The notes beneath the pieces are model-generated. The model ran no database searches, had not been told where the DNA came from, and was given only the letters and a program-made list of their open reading frames with translations. The translations under genes were made by a program, and so were the position numbers. A stretch of 16,534 nt of DNA from UBA6181 sp016934015. GTDB taxonomy: Bacteria > Bacillota_I > Bacilli_A > Acholeplasmatales > Acholeplasmataceae. Below, piece by piece: positions 7,671 to 15,050 of the stretch; position 1 is the stretch's first letter, and every line of letters begins with the position of its first letter. The stretch covers positions 1 through 16,534 of the forward strand of contig JAZHDG010000071.1 of NCBI GenBank assembly GCA_036584525.1, given 5' to 3'.

Positions 7671-9407
7671 ATGTACATGATATTAAGGCTAGTTAAACCA
7701 TATTGGAAAAAACTAACGATTAGTTTATCATTTAAATCAATTGGAGCACTTGCTGACCTTTTCTTACCGTGGATTATCGCGTATATGATTGATACGGAGA
7801 TCCCAAACTTACAGGCAAGTGATACCACCAGTTTAAGATCTTTGTATTATTTAGGAGCGTTGATGGTTATCATCGCTTTTTTAGGTCTCTATTTAAATGT
7901 TGCCGCCAACCGGAAAGCTGAAATGATTGCCGCCATGTCGGTTAAAGATTTAAGACATGATTTATTTGAAAAAATTGAAGGCTTATCTGCACGTCAAGTC
8001 GATCATTTAACAAGACCTTCATTAATATCAAGAATGACAACAGATACATATAATATGTATAATGCCACAGCTTCGATGCAACGTTTAGGGGTTAGAGCAC
8101 CAGTGTTACTTATTGGTGGTATTTTAATGTCTTTACTCCTCGACCCAGTTTTAACATTAATTATGGTTGCAATGTTACCACTTATTTTAATTATTGTTTA
8201 TGTGTTTTCTAAACGTGGGATTCCTTTATATAAGAAAACTCAAGGATTTGTCGATCAATACATTCGAAAACTAAGAGAATATATTACCGGTTCTAGAGTT
8301 GTTCGTGCATTATCGATGCACGAACATGAAATGAATGCATTTGATGAAGCAAATAAGAACACGGTTGAAGCTGAACTATCGGCTCAAATTACGATGGCGA
8401 AAATTAATCCAATGATGAATGCGGTCATGAATATTGGTCTTGTTGTGGTCTTAGTTATTGGAGCTTATCGATTGAGTTTAGGACATACTGAAAAGGGACA
8501 AATCATGGCGTTTGTCACGTATTTCACGATAATTTTAAATGCGATGATGAGTATTACGCGTGTATTCGTGTTATCATCTCGTGCGACAGCATCTGCAGAT
8601 CGTATTCAAGAAGTTTTAGATATGCCCATTGATATTAAAGATGGTTTATTGCCTTATGTTGAAAAAGAAGATACGCCACATATTACTTTTGATCATGTCT
8701 ATTTCTCTTATAATGAAAAAGAACACAATATTGAAGATGTGTCTTTTACACTCAAACAAGGACAGTCTTTAGGTATTATTGGCGCGACAGGTTCAGGGAA
8801 AACAACATTAATTAATTTACTCATGCGTTTTTATGATGTGAGCGCTGGATCCATAAAGATTTATGATACGGATATTCGTGATTTAAAAGCAAATGAACTT
8901 AGAAAAAGAATTGGTGTTGTCTTTCAAAATGATGTTATATTTGCTGATAGCATTTTTGGGAATATTCAGTTTAACCGAAGAGAAATCACAGATTATGATA
9001 TCGAACTAGCTACTGAAGTTGCCCAAGCAGATTTTATTTATGAAAAAGAAGATGAATTTAAATATCAAATGGCTCAAAAGGGTATGAATTTATCAGGAGG
9101 ACAGAAACAAAGACTTCTAATTGCACGCGCAGTTGCAGGAAACCCTGATATTTTAGTTTTTGATGATGCATCGAGCGCACTCGATTATCAAACCGATAAA
9201 AATATGCGTCAATCCATCAAAAAATCATTTTCAAAAACAACCAAAATTATTATTGCTCAACGCATATCATCCATTAAAGATTCAGACCAAATTTTACTTA
9301 TAGATGAAGGAAAAATCATTGCTTCTGGTACACATGAAGAACTCATGAATACCTCCAAAATATATCAAGAGATTGCTTTCTATCAATTAGGAGGTGAAGT
9401 CAAATGA
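7671..9407 (+). CDS. ABC exporter half-transporter with degenerate catalytic site (LmrC/BmrC-like)
   Basis: A 578-residue half-transporter with a six-helix membrane domain (about 1-320) and an ATP-binding domain (about 335-578). Visible motifs are Walker A GATGSGKT (371-378), Q-loop Q419, signature LSGGQ (474-478) and Walker B ILVFDD (494-499). The usual catalytic glutamate after Walker B is aspartate (D499), and the switch histidine is glutamine (Q530 in IIAQRI). These two changes are the hallmark of the degenerate subunit in heterodimeric exporters such as TM287/288, LmrCD and BmrCD. It should pair with the next gene to export drugs, lipids or peptides at the cell membrane. The gene ends in a TGA that overlaps the ATG of its partner. 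The start at 7671 follows AGGTAGGG by ten bases, and ATG 7677 is a possible alternative. Confidence 0.9.
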   Translation: MYMILRLVKPYWKKLTISLSFKSIGALADLFLPWIIAYMIDTEIPNLQASDTTSLRSLYYLGALMVIIAFLGLYLNVAANRKAEMIAAMSVKDLRHDLFEKIEGLSARQVDHLTRPSLISRMTTDTYNMYNATASMQRLGVRAPVLLIGGILMSLLLDPVLTLIMVAMLPLILIIVYVFSKRGIPLYKKTQGFVDQYIRKLREYITGSRVVRALSMHEHEMNAFDEANKNTVEAELSAQITMAKINPMMNAVMNIGLVVVLVIGAYRLSLGHTEKGQIMAFVTYFTIILNAMMSITRVFVLSSRATASADRIQEVLDMPIDIKDGLLPYVEKEDTPHITFDHVYFSYNEKEHNIEDVSFTLKQGQSLGIIGATGSGKTTLINLLMRFYDVSAGSIKIYDTDIRDLKANELRKRIGVVFQNDVIFADSIFGNIQFNRREITDYDIELATEVAQADFIYEKEDEFKYQMAQKGMNLSGGQKQRLLIARAVAGNPDILVFDDASSALDYQTDKNMRQSIKKSFSKTTKIIIAQRISSIKDSDQILLIDEGKIIASGTHEELMNTSKIYQEIAFYQLGGEVK

Positions 9408-11185
9408 TGTATGCTGGTAAACAAGGACGTGGACGAAATGATGGTAGCCAAAAAGCGAAAGATGTTCGCTATGTCTTAAAAAGATTATGGGCGTATTTAG
9501 TTTATTATAAACGTAAACTTATTATCGCTATCTTTATTGCGATTTTTAGTAATGTGTTATCTCTGATTGGTCCGTTTTTAACAGGACGTACCATTTCAGC
9601 GATGGAAGATGGCGTTGATTTTGAAAAAGTATTTTTCTTTGCAGGTTTAATGATTATCTTTTATCTCTTAAGTACTTTGATGAGCTATTTATTATCAAAA
9701 GCCATGATTCGAGTCTCACAAAGTGTCGTTTACAAAATGAGAAAAGATTTGTTTGCGAAATTAAATCGTGTCCCTATTTCATATTTTGATCAAAACCAAA
9801 CAGGAGATGTCATCTCAAAAATGAGTTATGATATTGATACAATTAATACATCATTAGCCAATGATGTTATTAGTAGTATCACATCGGTCATCACAATTAT
9901 CATTTCATTCGTTATGATGATCTTAATGTCACCAATTCTCGTCTTAGTCTTTATCGTGACATTGCCTATTTCGATTACACTCACGCATGTGTTATCCAAA
10001 ATTGTAAAAAAGAAATTTCGGATTCGCAATCAAAAACTTGGTGAAATGAATGGATTCGCCGAAGAAATGATTAGTGGTCAAAGAACGATTCAATCGTATG
10101 TTCAAGAAGAAGCTGTTTTGCAAAAATTTGATGAAATTAACGAAGAAGCAACCAAAGCATCCTATGAGTCTGGTTATTATTCAACGACTGTGGGTCCTTC
10201 TGTGAACTTTGTCTCAAATTTATCGGTTGCTTTAGTCGGTGTTTTTGGTGGAATTCTTTATTTCAGAGGAATGATCACTTTAGGGAATTTAACAAGCTTC
10301 ACCCTATATTCAAGAAGATTTTCTGGACCCATCAACATGATGAGTAATATATTTGCTGATATTCAAAGTGCACTCGCTGCTGCTGAACGTGTGTTCAAAG
10401 TCATTGATTATGAAGAAGAACCCAAAGATACAGAAGATGCGATCACTTTAGAAAACATTATGGGGGAAATCACATTTGAAAATGTGAGTTTCCGATATGT
10501 ACCAAATCAACCAATTTTAACCCATGTATCCTTTAAAGCGAAACCCGGACAAGTCATCGCGATTGTAGGACCAACAGGTGCTGGGAAGACAACGCTTGTC
10601 AATTTACTCATGAGGTTTTATGACATTGATGATGGTGTTATTCGATTGGACCACTATGATACCAAAGATATTAAAAGACAAAGCCTTAGAAAGAGCTTCT
10701 CAATGGTCCTACAAGATACATGGATTTTCTATGGGACTGTCCATGATAATATTGCGTATGGTAATGGAGATGTTTCAAGATTAGAAGTGGAAGAAGCGGC
10801 TAAAAAAGCTCGTATTCATGGCTTTATTAGCCATTTACCAGAAGGATATGACACCATACTTAAAGAAGATGGGTTATCCATCTCTAAGGGGCAAAAACAG
10901 CTCTTAGTGATTGCACGTGCTATGTTATCCAAAACTAAGATGCTCATCTTAGATGAAGCAACTTCAAATGTAGATACACATACGGAAGTTCAAATTCAAA
11001 AAGCAATGTTATCACTCATGGAAGATAAGACTACATTCGTGATTGCACACCGCTTATCAACCATCGAAAGAGCAGATTTAATTCTCGTCATTAAAGATGG
11101 AAATATTGTTGAACAAGGCACACATGAGACACTCATGCAAGATCAAGGGTTTTATTTTGACTTATACCAGAGTCAATTTGCATAA
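9404..11185 (+). CDS. ABC exporter half-transporter, catalytic partner (LmrD/BmrD-like)
   Basis: A 593-residue half-transporter with an N-terminal charged extension (1-25), a six-helix membrane domain (about 30-330) and an ATP-binding domain (about 350-593). Motifs are Walker A GPTGAGKT (389-396), Q437, Walker B MLILDE (513-518) with catalytic E518, and switch histidine H549. Its signature is altered to ISKGQ (493-497) in place of LSGGQ. The complementary changes mean that one composite ATP site (this Walker A/B with the LSGGQ of the upstream subunit) is competent and the other is degenerate, as in known heterodimers. GGAGGTGA at 9390-9397 lies inside the upstream gene, and the start overlaps its stop as ATGA, ensuring balanced synthesis. 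No clear terminator follows, so some transcripts may run into the cold-shock gene. The substrate is unknown. Confidence 0.9.
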   Translation: MMYAGKQGRGRNDGSQKAKDVRYVLKRLWAYLVYYKRKLIIAIFIAIFSNVLSLIGPFLTGRTISAMEDGVDFEKVFFFAGLMIIFYLLSTLMSYLLSKAMIRVSQSVVYKMRKDLFAKLNRVPISYFDQNQTGDVISKMSYDIDTINTSLANDVISSITSVITIIISFVMMILMSPILVLVFIVTLPISITLTHVLSKIVKKKFRIRNQKLGEMNGFAEEMISGQRTIQSYVQEEAVLQKFDEINEEATKASYESGYYSTTVGPSVNFVSNLSVALVGVFGGILYFRGMITLGNLTSFTLYSRRFSGPINMMSNIFADIQSALAAAERVFKVIDYEEEPKDTEDAITLENIMGEITFENVSFRYVPNQPILTHVSFKAKPGQVIAIVGPTGAGKTTLVNLLMRFYDIDDGVIRLDHYDTKDIKRQSLRKSFSMVLQDTWIFYGTVHDNIAYGNGDVSRLEVEEAAKKARIHGFISHLPEGYDTILKEDGLSISKGQKQLLVIARAMLSKTKMLILDEATSNVDTHTEVQIQKAMLSLMEDKTTFVIAHRLSTIERADLILVIKDGNIVEQGTHETLMQDQGFYFDLYQSQFA

Positions 11186-11209
11186 TAAAAAAATAAAACG
11201 TTCTTTTCC

Positions 11210-11238
11210 TTGTAATTGATCTATGGAATGTGTATAAT
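11210..11238 (+). promoter_or_regulatory. Promoter of the cold-shock protein gene
   Basis: A -35 TTGTAA (11210-11215), a spacer of exactly 17 bases and a perfect -10 TATAAT (11233-11238) predict transcription from about 11245, leaving a 40-base leader. Confidence 0.85.
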
Positions 11239-11246
11239 AGATTTAG

Positions 11247-11260
11247 GCGTGATCACACGC
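11247..11260 (+). promoter_or_regulatory. Leader hairpin at the 5' end of the cold-shock mRNA
   Basis: GCGTG (11247-11251) and CACGC (11256-11260) pair around the loop ATCA, right at the predicted 5' end of the transcript. Cold-shock mRNAs often carry structured leaders that affect stability or temperature response. That role is inferred here. As DNA, the same symmetrical sequence could instead be an operator. Confidence 0.5.
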
Positions 11261-11284
11261 TGAATAAACTTAAGGAGTATTTAA

Positions 11285-11482
11285 ATGAAAGGCGTAGTAA
11301 AATGGTTTGATGCTGACAAAGGATATGGATTTATCTCATCAGCAGAAGGAAAAGACATCTTTGTTCACTTCAGTGCAATTCAATCTGAAGGATATAAGAC
11401 ATTAGCAGAAGGCGACCAAGTAGAATTTGAAGTTAAGAACGGCGACCGTGGACAACAAGCGGCTGAAGTTCGTAAAGTCTAA
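11285..11482 (+). CDS. csp: Cold-shock protein (CspA/CspB family)
   Basis: A 65-residue single-domain OB-fold protein, the normal length for the family. It has both nucleic-acid-binding motifs: RNP1 KGYGFI (12-17) and RNP2 DIFVHF (24-29), with W7 and F8 before them. It binds single-stranded RNA and DNA in the cytoplasm and acts as an RNA chaperone, melting mRNA structures in the cold or in growth phases. AAGGAG at 11272-11277 is seven bases before the ATG. It is a one-gene unit with its own consensus promoter and strong terminator. Its codon choice is somewhat more biased than its neighbours, as expected for a highly expressed gene. Whether it is cold-induced or constitutive cannot be read from sequence. 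Confidence 0.96.
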   Translation: MKGVVKWFDADKGYGFISSAEGKDIFVHFSAIQSEGYKTLAEGDQVEFEVKNGDRGQQAAEVRKV

Positions 11483-11499
11483 AAAATTTAAAAAGGTAT

Positions 11500-11536
11500 G
11501 GGGACTCAAACATTTTGAGTCCCCCTTCTATTTTTT
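11500..11536 (+). terminator. Terminator of the cold-shock gene
   Basis: A perfect 11-base stem (11500-11510 with 11514-11524, GGGGACTCAAA pairing with TTTGAGTCCCC) and a three-base loop are followed by a T run at 11531-11536. Confidence 0.93.
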
Positions 11537-11550
11537 ATGAATGAAAATGC

Positions 11551-11578
11551 TTGACATATTTTCAGAGTATGTTACAAT
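11551..11578 (+). promoter_or_regulatory. Promoter of the lysine-riboswitch operon
   Basis: A perfect -35 TTGACA (11551-11556), a 16-base spacer and -10 TACAAT (11573-11578) preceded by TGT (extended -10). Transcription should start near 11585, shortly before the riboswitch. Confidence 0.88.
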
Positions 11579-11597
11579 GGACGAGTACAATTTAAAA

Positions 11598-11802
11598 GCA
11601 TAGAGGTAGCGATGTAGAAAAGTATGTTTGTGAGTCGGCAGACTGTGATCAAACAGAAAGGCAACCATCGCCGAATGAATTCTTAGGCATAAGAAGATCA
11701 TGGGGTTATAAGAAACACTTATAACACTCCTACGATAAGTAGAGGCGCTAGCAAAATATGACTCGTTTATTATTTTGAAGTGTCCTCTCGGATGCTTTTT
11801 TT
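11598..11802 (+). promoter_or_regulatory. Lysine riboswitch (L box) with transcription-termination platform
   Basis: The leader matches the five-helix lysine aptamer. P1 pairs GCATAG (11598-11603) with CTAGC (11748-11752) with one bulge, next to the conserved AGAGG. P2 pairs GCGATG (11609-11614) with CATCGC (11666-11671), and contains TGTTTG/CAAACA, AGTC/GACT and the conserved TGTGA turn and GAAAGG. The conserved GCCGAA follows at 11670-11675. P3 pairs ATGA and TTCTTA with TAAGAA and TCAT around loop GGCA. P4 is GTTATAAG/CTTATAAC and P5 is CTAC/GTAG. An antiterminator can form between AGAGGCGCT (11741-11749) and 11779-11788, which uses the P1 3' strand. Lysine binding would stabilise P1 and free the terminator, so expression should be OFF with lysine. 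The downstream genes form an amino-acid importer, which agrees. Confidence 0.93.
11778..11802 (+). terminator. Riboswitch-controlled terminator
   Basis: AAGTGTCC (11778-11785) pairs with GGATGCTT (11790-11797) around loop TCTC with two G-U pairs, and T residues run to 11802. The left arm is shared with the antiterminator, giving the mutually exclusive fold expected of a switch. Confidence 0.82.
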
Positions 11803-11834
11803 GTTAAAAAAAACAAAGAAAAGAGGAAGAGAGA

Positions 11835-12668
11835 ATGAAAAGATTTAGTTTAGTTTTATTTGTTTTATTGTTTGGGGTGACACTTTTTGCGTGTCAAGGT
11901 GAGGATCAGTTTGATTTAGAAAGTGAAACTGAAATTGTGGTTGGCCTAGAAGCAGCTTATGCACCATTTAACTGGGCAACACCAGAAGAAAATGAATTTA
12001 CTGTTTCATTAAGCGGACAAGCAGGCTTTTATGCCGATGGTTATGATGTTGTGATGGCTCAAAGAATTGCTGATGCACTTGGTTTAACACTTGTCATTAA
12101 AGCATATAGCTGGGACGGATTAATCCCTGCACTCAATGCAGGTGAAATCGATTTAATCATTGCAGGTATGAGTCCAACTGCAGAACGTGCACTCACGGTT
12201 AATTTTAGTGAAGAATATTATCGTTCAGAACAAGTAATGGTTGTGAGAACTGATGGAAATTATGCGAATGCAACTTCGTTAGATGATTTTAATGGTGCCA
12301 GAGTTGTCGCACAAGCAGGGACACTACAAGATGATTTGATTGATCAAATTACGGGTGTTATCCATCAAGAAACATTAAATAGTTATAGCGATTTAGTCAA
12401 TGCACTTAGCTACGAAACGAGTGATGCGTTTGTTGCTGAATTACCAGTTGCTACTGGTATAGTACAAACCAATAGCCAATTTTCAATTATTCAATTTGGA
12501 GAAGGCTTAGGATTCACAGTTTCAGATGAAGACATCGTCGTATCCGTTGCGATGCGATTAGAAGATTTAAATTTGTTAGACGCAGTAAATGCAGCATTAA
12601 GCACAATTTCAAATGCTGAAAGACAACAAATTATGCAAAATGCGCTTTCACGTCAACCTCAAGAATAA
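11835..12668 (+). CDS. Amino-acid ABC transporter substrate-binding lipoprotein, predicted lysine-binding
   Basis: A 277-residue periplasmic-binding-protein type 2 (SBP_bac_3) lipoprotein. The N-terminus is a lipoprotein signal with lipobox LFAC and lipidated C20. The mature part shows the family pattern: GLEAAYAPFNW (37-47), GYDVVMAQRIADALG (69-83), SWDGLIPALNAGEIDLIIAGMSPTAER with R118 (the usual ligand carboxylate contact), and VVAQAGTLQDD (157-167). D197 in SDAFVAE fits the residue that binds the ligand amino group. It captures an amino acid outside the membrane and passes it to the permease. Sequence alone puts it in the polar amino-acid class. The lysine riboswitch in front narrows the prediction to lysine. 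AGAGGA lies just upstream of the ATG. The stop overlaps the permease start. Confidence 0.9.
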   Translation: MKRFSLVLFVLLFGVTLFACQGEDQFDLESETEIVVGLEAAYAPFNWATPEENEFTVSLSGQAGFYADGYDVVMAQRIADALGLTLVIKAYSWDGLIPALNAGEIDLIIAGMSPTAERALTVNFSEEYYRSEQVMVVRTDGNYANATSLDDFNGARVVAQAGTLQDDLIDQITGVIHQETLNSYSDLVNALSYETSDAFVAELPVATGIVQTNSQFSIIQFGEGLGFTVSDEDIVVSVAMRLEDLNLLDAVNAALSTISNAERQQIMQNALSRQPQE

Positions 12669-13420
12669 TGATGCAAATTTGGATGTCATTACCTCCAAAA
12701 GATGAGTTTTTTAAAACCATTTTATACTTGCTTGATACATATGGATCATTCTTTTTAAGAGGCGTATGGATTACATTATTGTTATCTATCGTTGGGACAC
12801 TCGGTGGATTTATTCTTTCACTAGGTTTAACCGTGATTCGTCAACAAGATATCGATATGAAGCGTGATTCATGGATTCAGATATGGATTAAAAAACTTGG
12901 CATTGGATTTACAAAATTATATATTACCGTGTTTCGTGGAACACCCATGATTGTTCAAGCCATGATTTTTTACTACGGGATTGCCCCTTTAAAACTTGGA
13001 TGGTGGAATCCTCTTGTTGCAGGCTTAACGGTTGTGACATTAAACACTACTGCATATATCGCTGAAGTCATTCGTAGTGGAATTAATGGCATTGATAAAG
13101 GACAAATGGAAGCCGCTCGTAGTTTAGGATTTTCTAAACGTCAAGCGATGTTCAAAGTTATTTTTCCACAAGCCATTAAAAACTCATTACCAGCGATTGG
13201 TAATGAATTTATCGTGAATTTAAAGGATACTGCGGTTTTAAGTGTCATTGGTGTCTTTGATTTATTTAAAGCAACTCAATCTGCGACATCATCGAACTAT
13301 AGACCAGTTGAAGGATTTTTTATTGCAGCTGTGATTTATTTGATGTTGACATTTGTTACATCAAAAATTGTGGATCGGATGGAACGTAAAAAAGTGAAGG
13401 TGGTGAATGTTCATGTCTAA
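12668..13420 (+). CDS. Amino-acid ABC transporter permease (HisM/GlnP type)
   Basis: A 250-residue membrane protein with about five helices, the normal size for the His/Glu/Gln/Arg permease family. It shows RGTPMIVQ (90-97) and the EAA loop EAARSLGFSKRQAMFKVIFP (148-167), which contacts the ATPase. It forms the membrane channel, most likely as a homodimer since no second permease is present. The ATG at 12668 overlaps the TAA of the binding-protein gene (TAATG). A second ATG follows at 12671, and no strong ribosome site is visible, which suggests translation by coupling. The stop overlaps the next gene's start region. Confidence 0.93.
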   Translation: MMQIWMSLPPKDEFFKTILYLLDTYGSFFLRGVWITLLLSIVGTLGGFILSLGLTVIRQQDIDMKRDSWIQIWIKKLGIGFTKLYITVFRGTPMIVQAMIFYYGIAPLKLGWWNPLVAGLTVVTLNTTAYIAEVIRSGINGIDKGQMEAARSLGFSKRQAMFKVIFPQAIKNSLPAIGNEFIVNLKDTAVLSVIGVFDLFKATQSATSSNYRPVEGFFIAAVIYLMLTFVTSKIVDRMERKKVKVVNVHV

Positions 13421-14162
13421 TATAATTTTAGAAATTAAAAACATTCACAAACGATTTGATGATCAAGTCGTTTTAAATGGTATTAACTTAGACATTCACG
13501 AAAAAGAAGTGGTATCAATCATTGGTTCATCAGGATCTGGGAAAACAACACTTTTAAGATGTTTAAATTTGTTAAATGAACCAGATGATGGACACATCAT
13601 ATTTTTAGGTGAAGATTTGATGGATGCCAAAGTTGACCTTGATCATTTAAGAATGCGGATGGGCATGGTCTTTCAATCATTCAATTTATTCAACCATCAA
13701 ACCGTGATTGATAACTGTATTATGGCTCCAATCTCACTTTTAAAAATGAAGAAAGATGAAGCCATTCAAAAAGCGCGTTTATTACTCGAAAAAGTCGGGA
13801 TGTTGGAATATGAAAATGTCCCAGTCACGCAGTTATCAGGTGGACAAAAACAAAGAGTTGCGATTGCTCGTGCACTCATCATGAACCCAAAAATCATGCT
13901 GTTTGATGAACCAACAAGTGCCCTTGATCCTGAGATGGTTGGTGAAGTATTAGAAGTCATCAAAAGCTTAGCTAAAGAAGGTATGACAATGGTTATTGTT
14001 ACTCATGAAATGGATTTTGCTAAAGAAGTTTCACATCGAATTATTTTCATGGACCAAGGTGTCATTGCTGAAAGTGGAACACCAAGTGAAATCTTTAAAA
14101 ATCCGAAAGAAGAAAGAACTAAAGCATTTTTAAGAAGATATGCACATGAAAGAAGCATCTAA
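13413..14162 (+). CDS. Amino-acid ABC transporter ATPase (GlnQ/HisP type)
   Basis: A 249-residue cytoplasmic ATPase with a full set of motifs: Walker A GSSGSGKT (38-45), Q88 in FQSFNLF, signature LSGGQKQR (141-148), Walker B IMLFDEP (161-167) with catalytic E166, D-loop SALD and switch H198 in VTHEM. It drives the importer made with the two upstream genes. Two in-frame starts exist. ATG 13407 is only three bases from the ribosome site AAGGTGG (13397-13403), while ATG 13413 is nine bases away and is preferred. Both overlap the permease gene. The last codons form one arm of the terminator hairpin. Symbols such as glnQ would imply a substrate that the riboswitch does not support, so none is given. 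Confidence 0.94.
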   Translation: MSNIILEIKNIHKRFDDQVVLNGINLDIHEKEVVSIIGSSGSGKTTLLRCLNLLNEPDDGHIIFLGEDLMDAKVDLDHLRMRMGMVFQSFNLFNHQTVIDNCIMAPISLLKMKKDEAIQKARLLLEKVGMLEYENVPVTQLSGGQKQRVAIARALIMNPKIMLFDEPTSALDPEMVGEVLEVIKSLAKEGMTMVIVTHEMDFAKEVSHRIIFMDQGVIAESGTPSEIFKNPKEERTKAFLRRYAHERSI

Positions 14163-14182
14163 TCATGTGCTTTTCTTTTTTT
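14142..14182 (+). terminator. Terminator of the lysine importer operon, overlapping the coding end
   Basis: GCACATGA (14142-14149) pairs with TCATGTGC (14163-14170) across a 13-base loop that contains the stop codon, followed by T-rich sequence 14171-14182. The left arm lies within the coding sequence of the ATPase. Confidence 0.82.
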
Positions 14183-14188
14183 AAATTA

Positions 14189-14218
14189 TTGTCAGTGATA
14201 GCGCTTGTATGATATAAT
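14189..14218 (+). promoter_or_regulatory. Promoter of the Fic gene
   Basis: A -35 TTGTCA (14189-14194), an 18-base spacer and TATAAT (14213-14218) preceded by TGA (extended -10). Transcription near 14224 would exclude the upstream in-frame ATG at 14205 as the start. Confidence 0.83.
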
Positions 14219-14246
14219 ACTTTTAAAGATGGGAGCGTTGATATAT

Positions 14247-14975
14247 ATGGAGAAAGACCTATTAGAGTTAGGGCGAAAGCATCTAAGAAATGTGACCAAA
14301 GAATGCGAAGAAAAGCAAATCGAAGAAGCTGAAAAGAGATTCGCATGGCAATACACTTATGATGCTGTTGGCATGGCAGGCCACAATCGTGTTTCCTATG
14401 ATGATGTGATTCGTCTCAGTGAAACAAAAGCTCTACTCGGATACAGCGAAAGAGAACAAAAAGAAATTTTAAATCACTTAAAAGCATTTGATTATGTAAA
14501 AAAACTTGCACAATCAAACGAAAAATTTAATGAAGAAATGCTCAAGGATATCCATGAGATCCTTGTCGAAGGCATTTTCCAAGGTGGCGTTTATCGAAAT
14601 GTCAACATCAATATTTTTGGTGCGAGTCATCAACCACCTGACTATGTCAAAGTCTATGATCGCATGAATAAATTCTTTAAGAATATTGAAACATTTGAAG
14701 GCAATGCCATTGAAAAAGCGGCATATGCACATGCAAGTATTGCGAAAATTCATCCATTTGTGGATGCGAATGGCAGACTTGCAAAACTCGTATTAAATTA
14801 TTTTTTAATGAAAGGTGATTACTTACCAATCAGCATTCCACTTGAATTAAGAGAACAATACATTGAAAAGCTAGAAATCTTTAAAACTGAGAAGGACTTA
14901 AATCCTTTAACACAATTCTTCAAAGACATCTTAACAAAGCGTTATGAAGCGATATTAAATGATTTAGACTTATAA
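14247..14975 (+). CDS. Fic-domain protein (probable AMP or nucleotide transferase)
   Basis: A 242-residue protein with a Fic fold. The core motif is HPFVDANGRLAK (169-180), with catalytic H169. The final residue, normally an arginine that holds the ATP gamma-phosphate, is lysine (K180). The flap that clamps target peptides is seen around INIFGASHQPP (121-131). An N-terminal helical part matches the inhibitory-helix region of class II Fic proteins, but where those have an S/T-x-x-x-E-G/N motif this has VGMAGHN (41-47), without the inhibitory glutamate. Fic enzymes attach AMP or other groups to Ser/Thr/Tyr of target proteins. The target is unknown. No antitoxin gene is next to it. The start at 14247 is chosen because it follows GGGAG (14231-14235) and lies after the predicted transcription start. 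It is a single-gene unit with promoter and terminator. Confidence 0.9.
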   Translation: MEKDLLELGRKHLRNVTKECEEKQIEEAEKRFAWQYTYDAVGMAGHNRVSYDDVIRLSETKALLGYSEREQKEILNHLKAFDYVKKLAQSNEKFNEEMLKDIHEILVEGIFQGGVYRNVNINIFGASHQPPDYVKVYDRMNKFFKNIETFEGNAIEKAAYAHASIAKIHPFVDANGRLAKLVLNYFLMKGDYLPISIPLELREQYIEKLEIFKTEKDLNPLTQFFKDILTKRYEAILNDLDL

Positions 14976-14998
14976 GAGTGCTCAGCACTCTTTTTTAT
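14974..14998 (+). terminator. Terminator of the Fic gene
   Basis: AAGAGTGC (14974-14981) and GCACTCTT (14985-14992) pair perfectly over eight bases with a TCA loop and a T run behind. The stem begins in the stop codon. Confidence 0.93.
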
Positions 14999-15050
14999 TT
15001 ATATACATCAAAGAAGTTAAAAATATGATAAAATATGAGAGGTGATGAAA

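Noticed and set aside
125..9407. UGA read as tryptophan (Mycoplasma code)
   Set aside because: TGA at 125-127 and 9405-9407 falls exactly where proteins should end and where the next gene starts, and tryptophan codons are TGG throughout.
11585..11830. T-box leader instead of a riboswitch
   Set aside because: No T-box consensus or specifier loop is visible, whereas the lysine aptamer core, five helices and switching terminator are all present.
14205..14246. Upstream in-frame ATG codons (14205 and 14229) as starts of the Fic gene
   Set aside because: The predicted promoter -10 box is at 14213-14218, so the first codon would lie before the transcript, and GGGAG at 14231-14235 favours ATG 14247.
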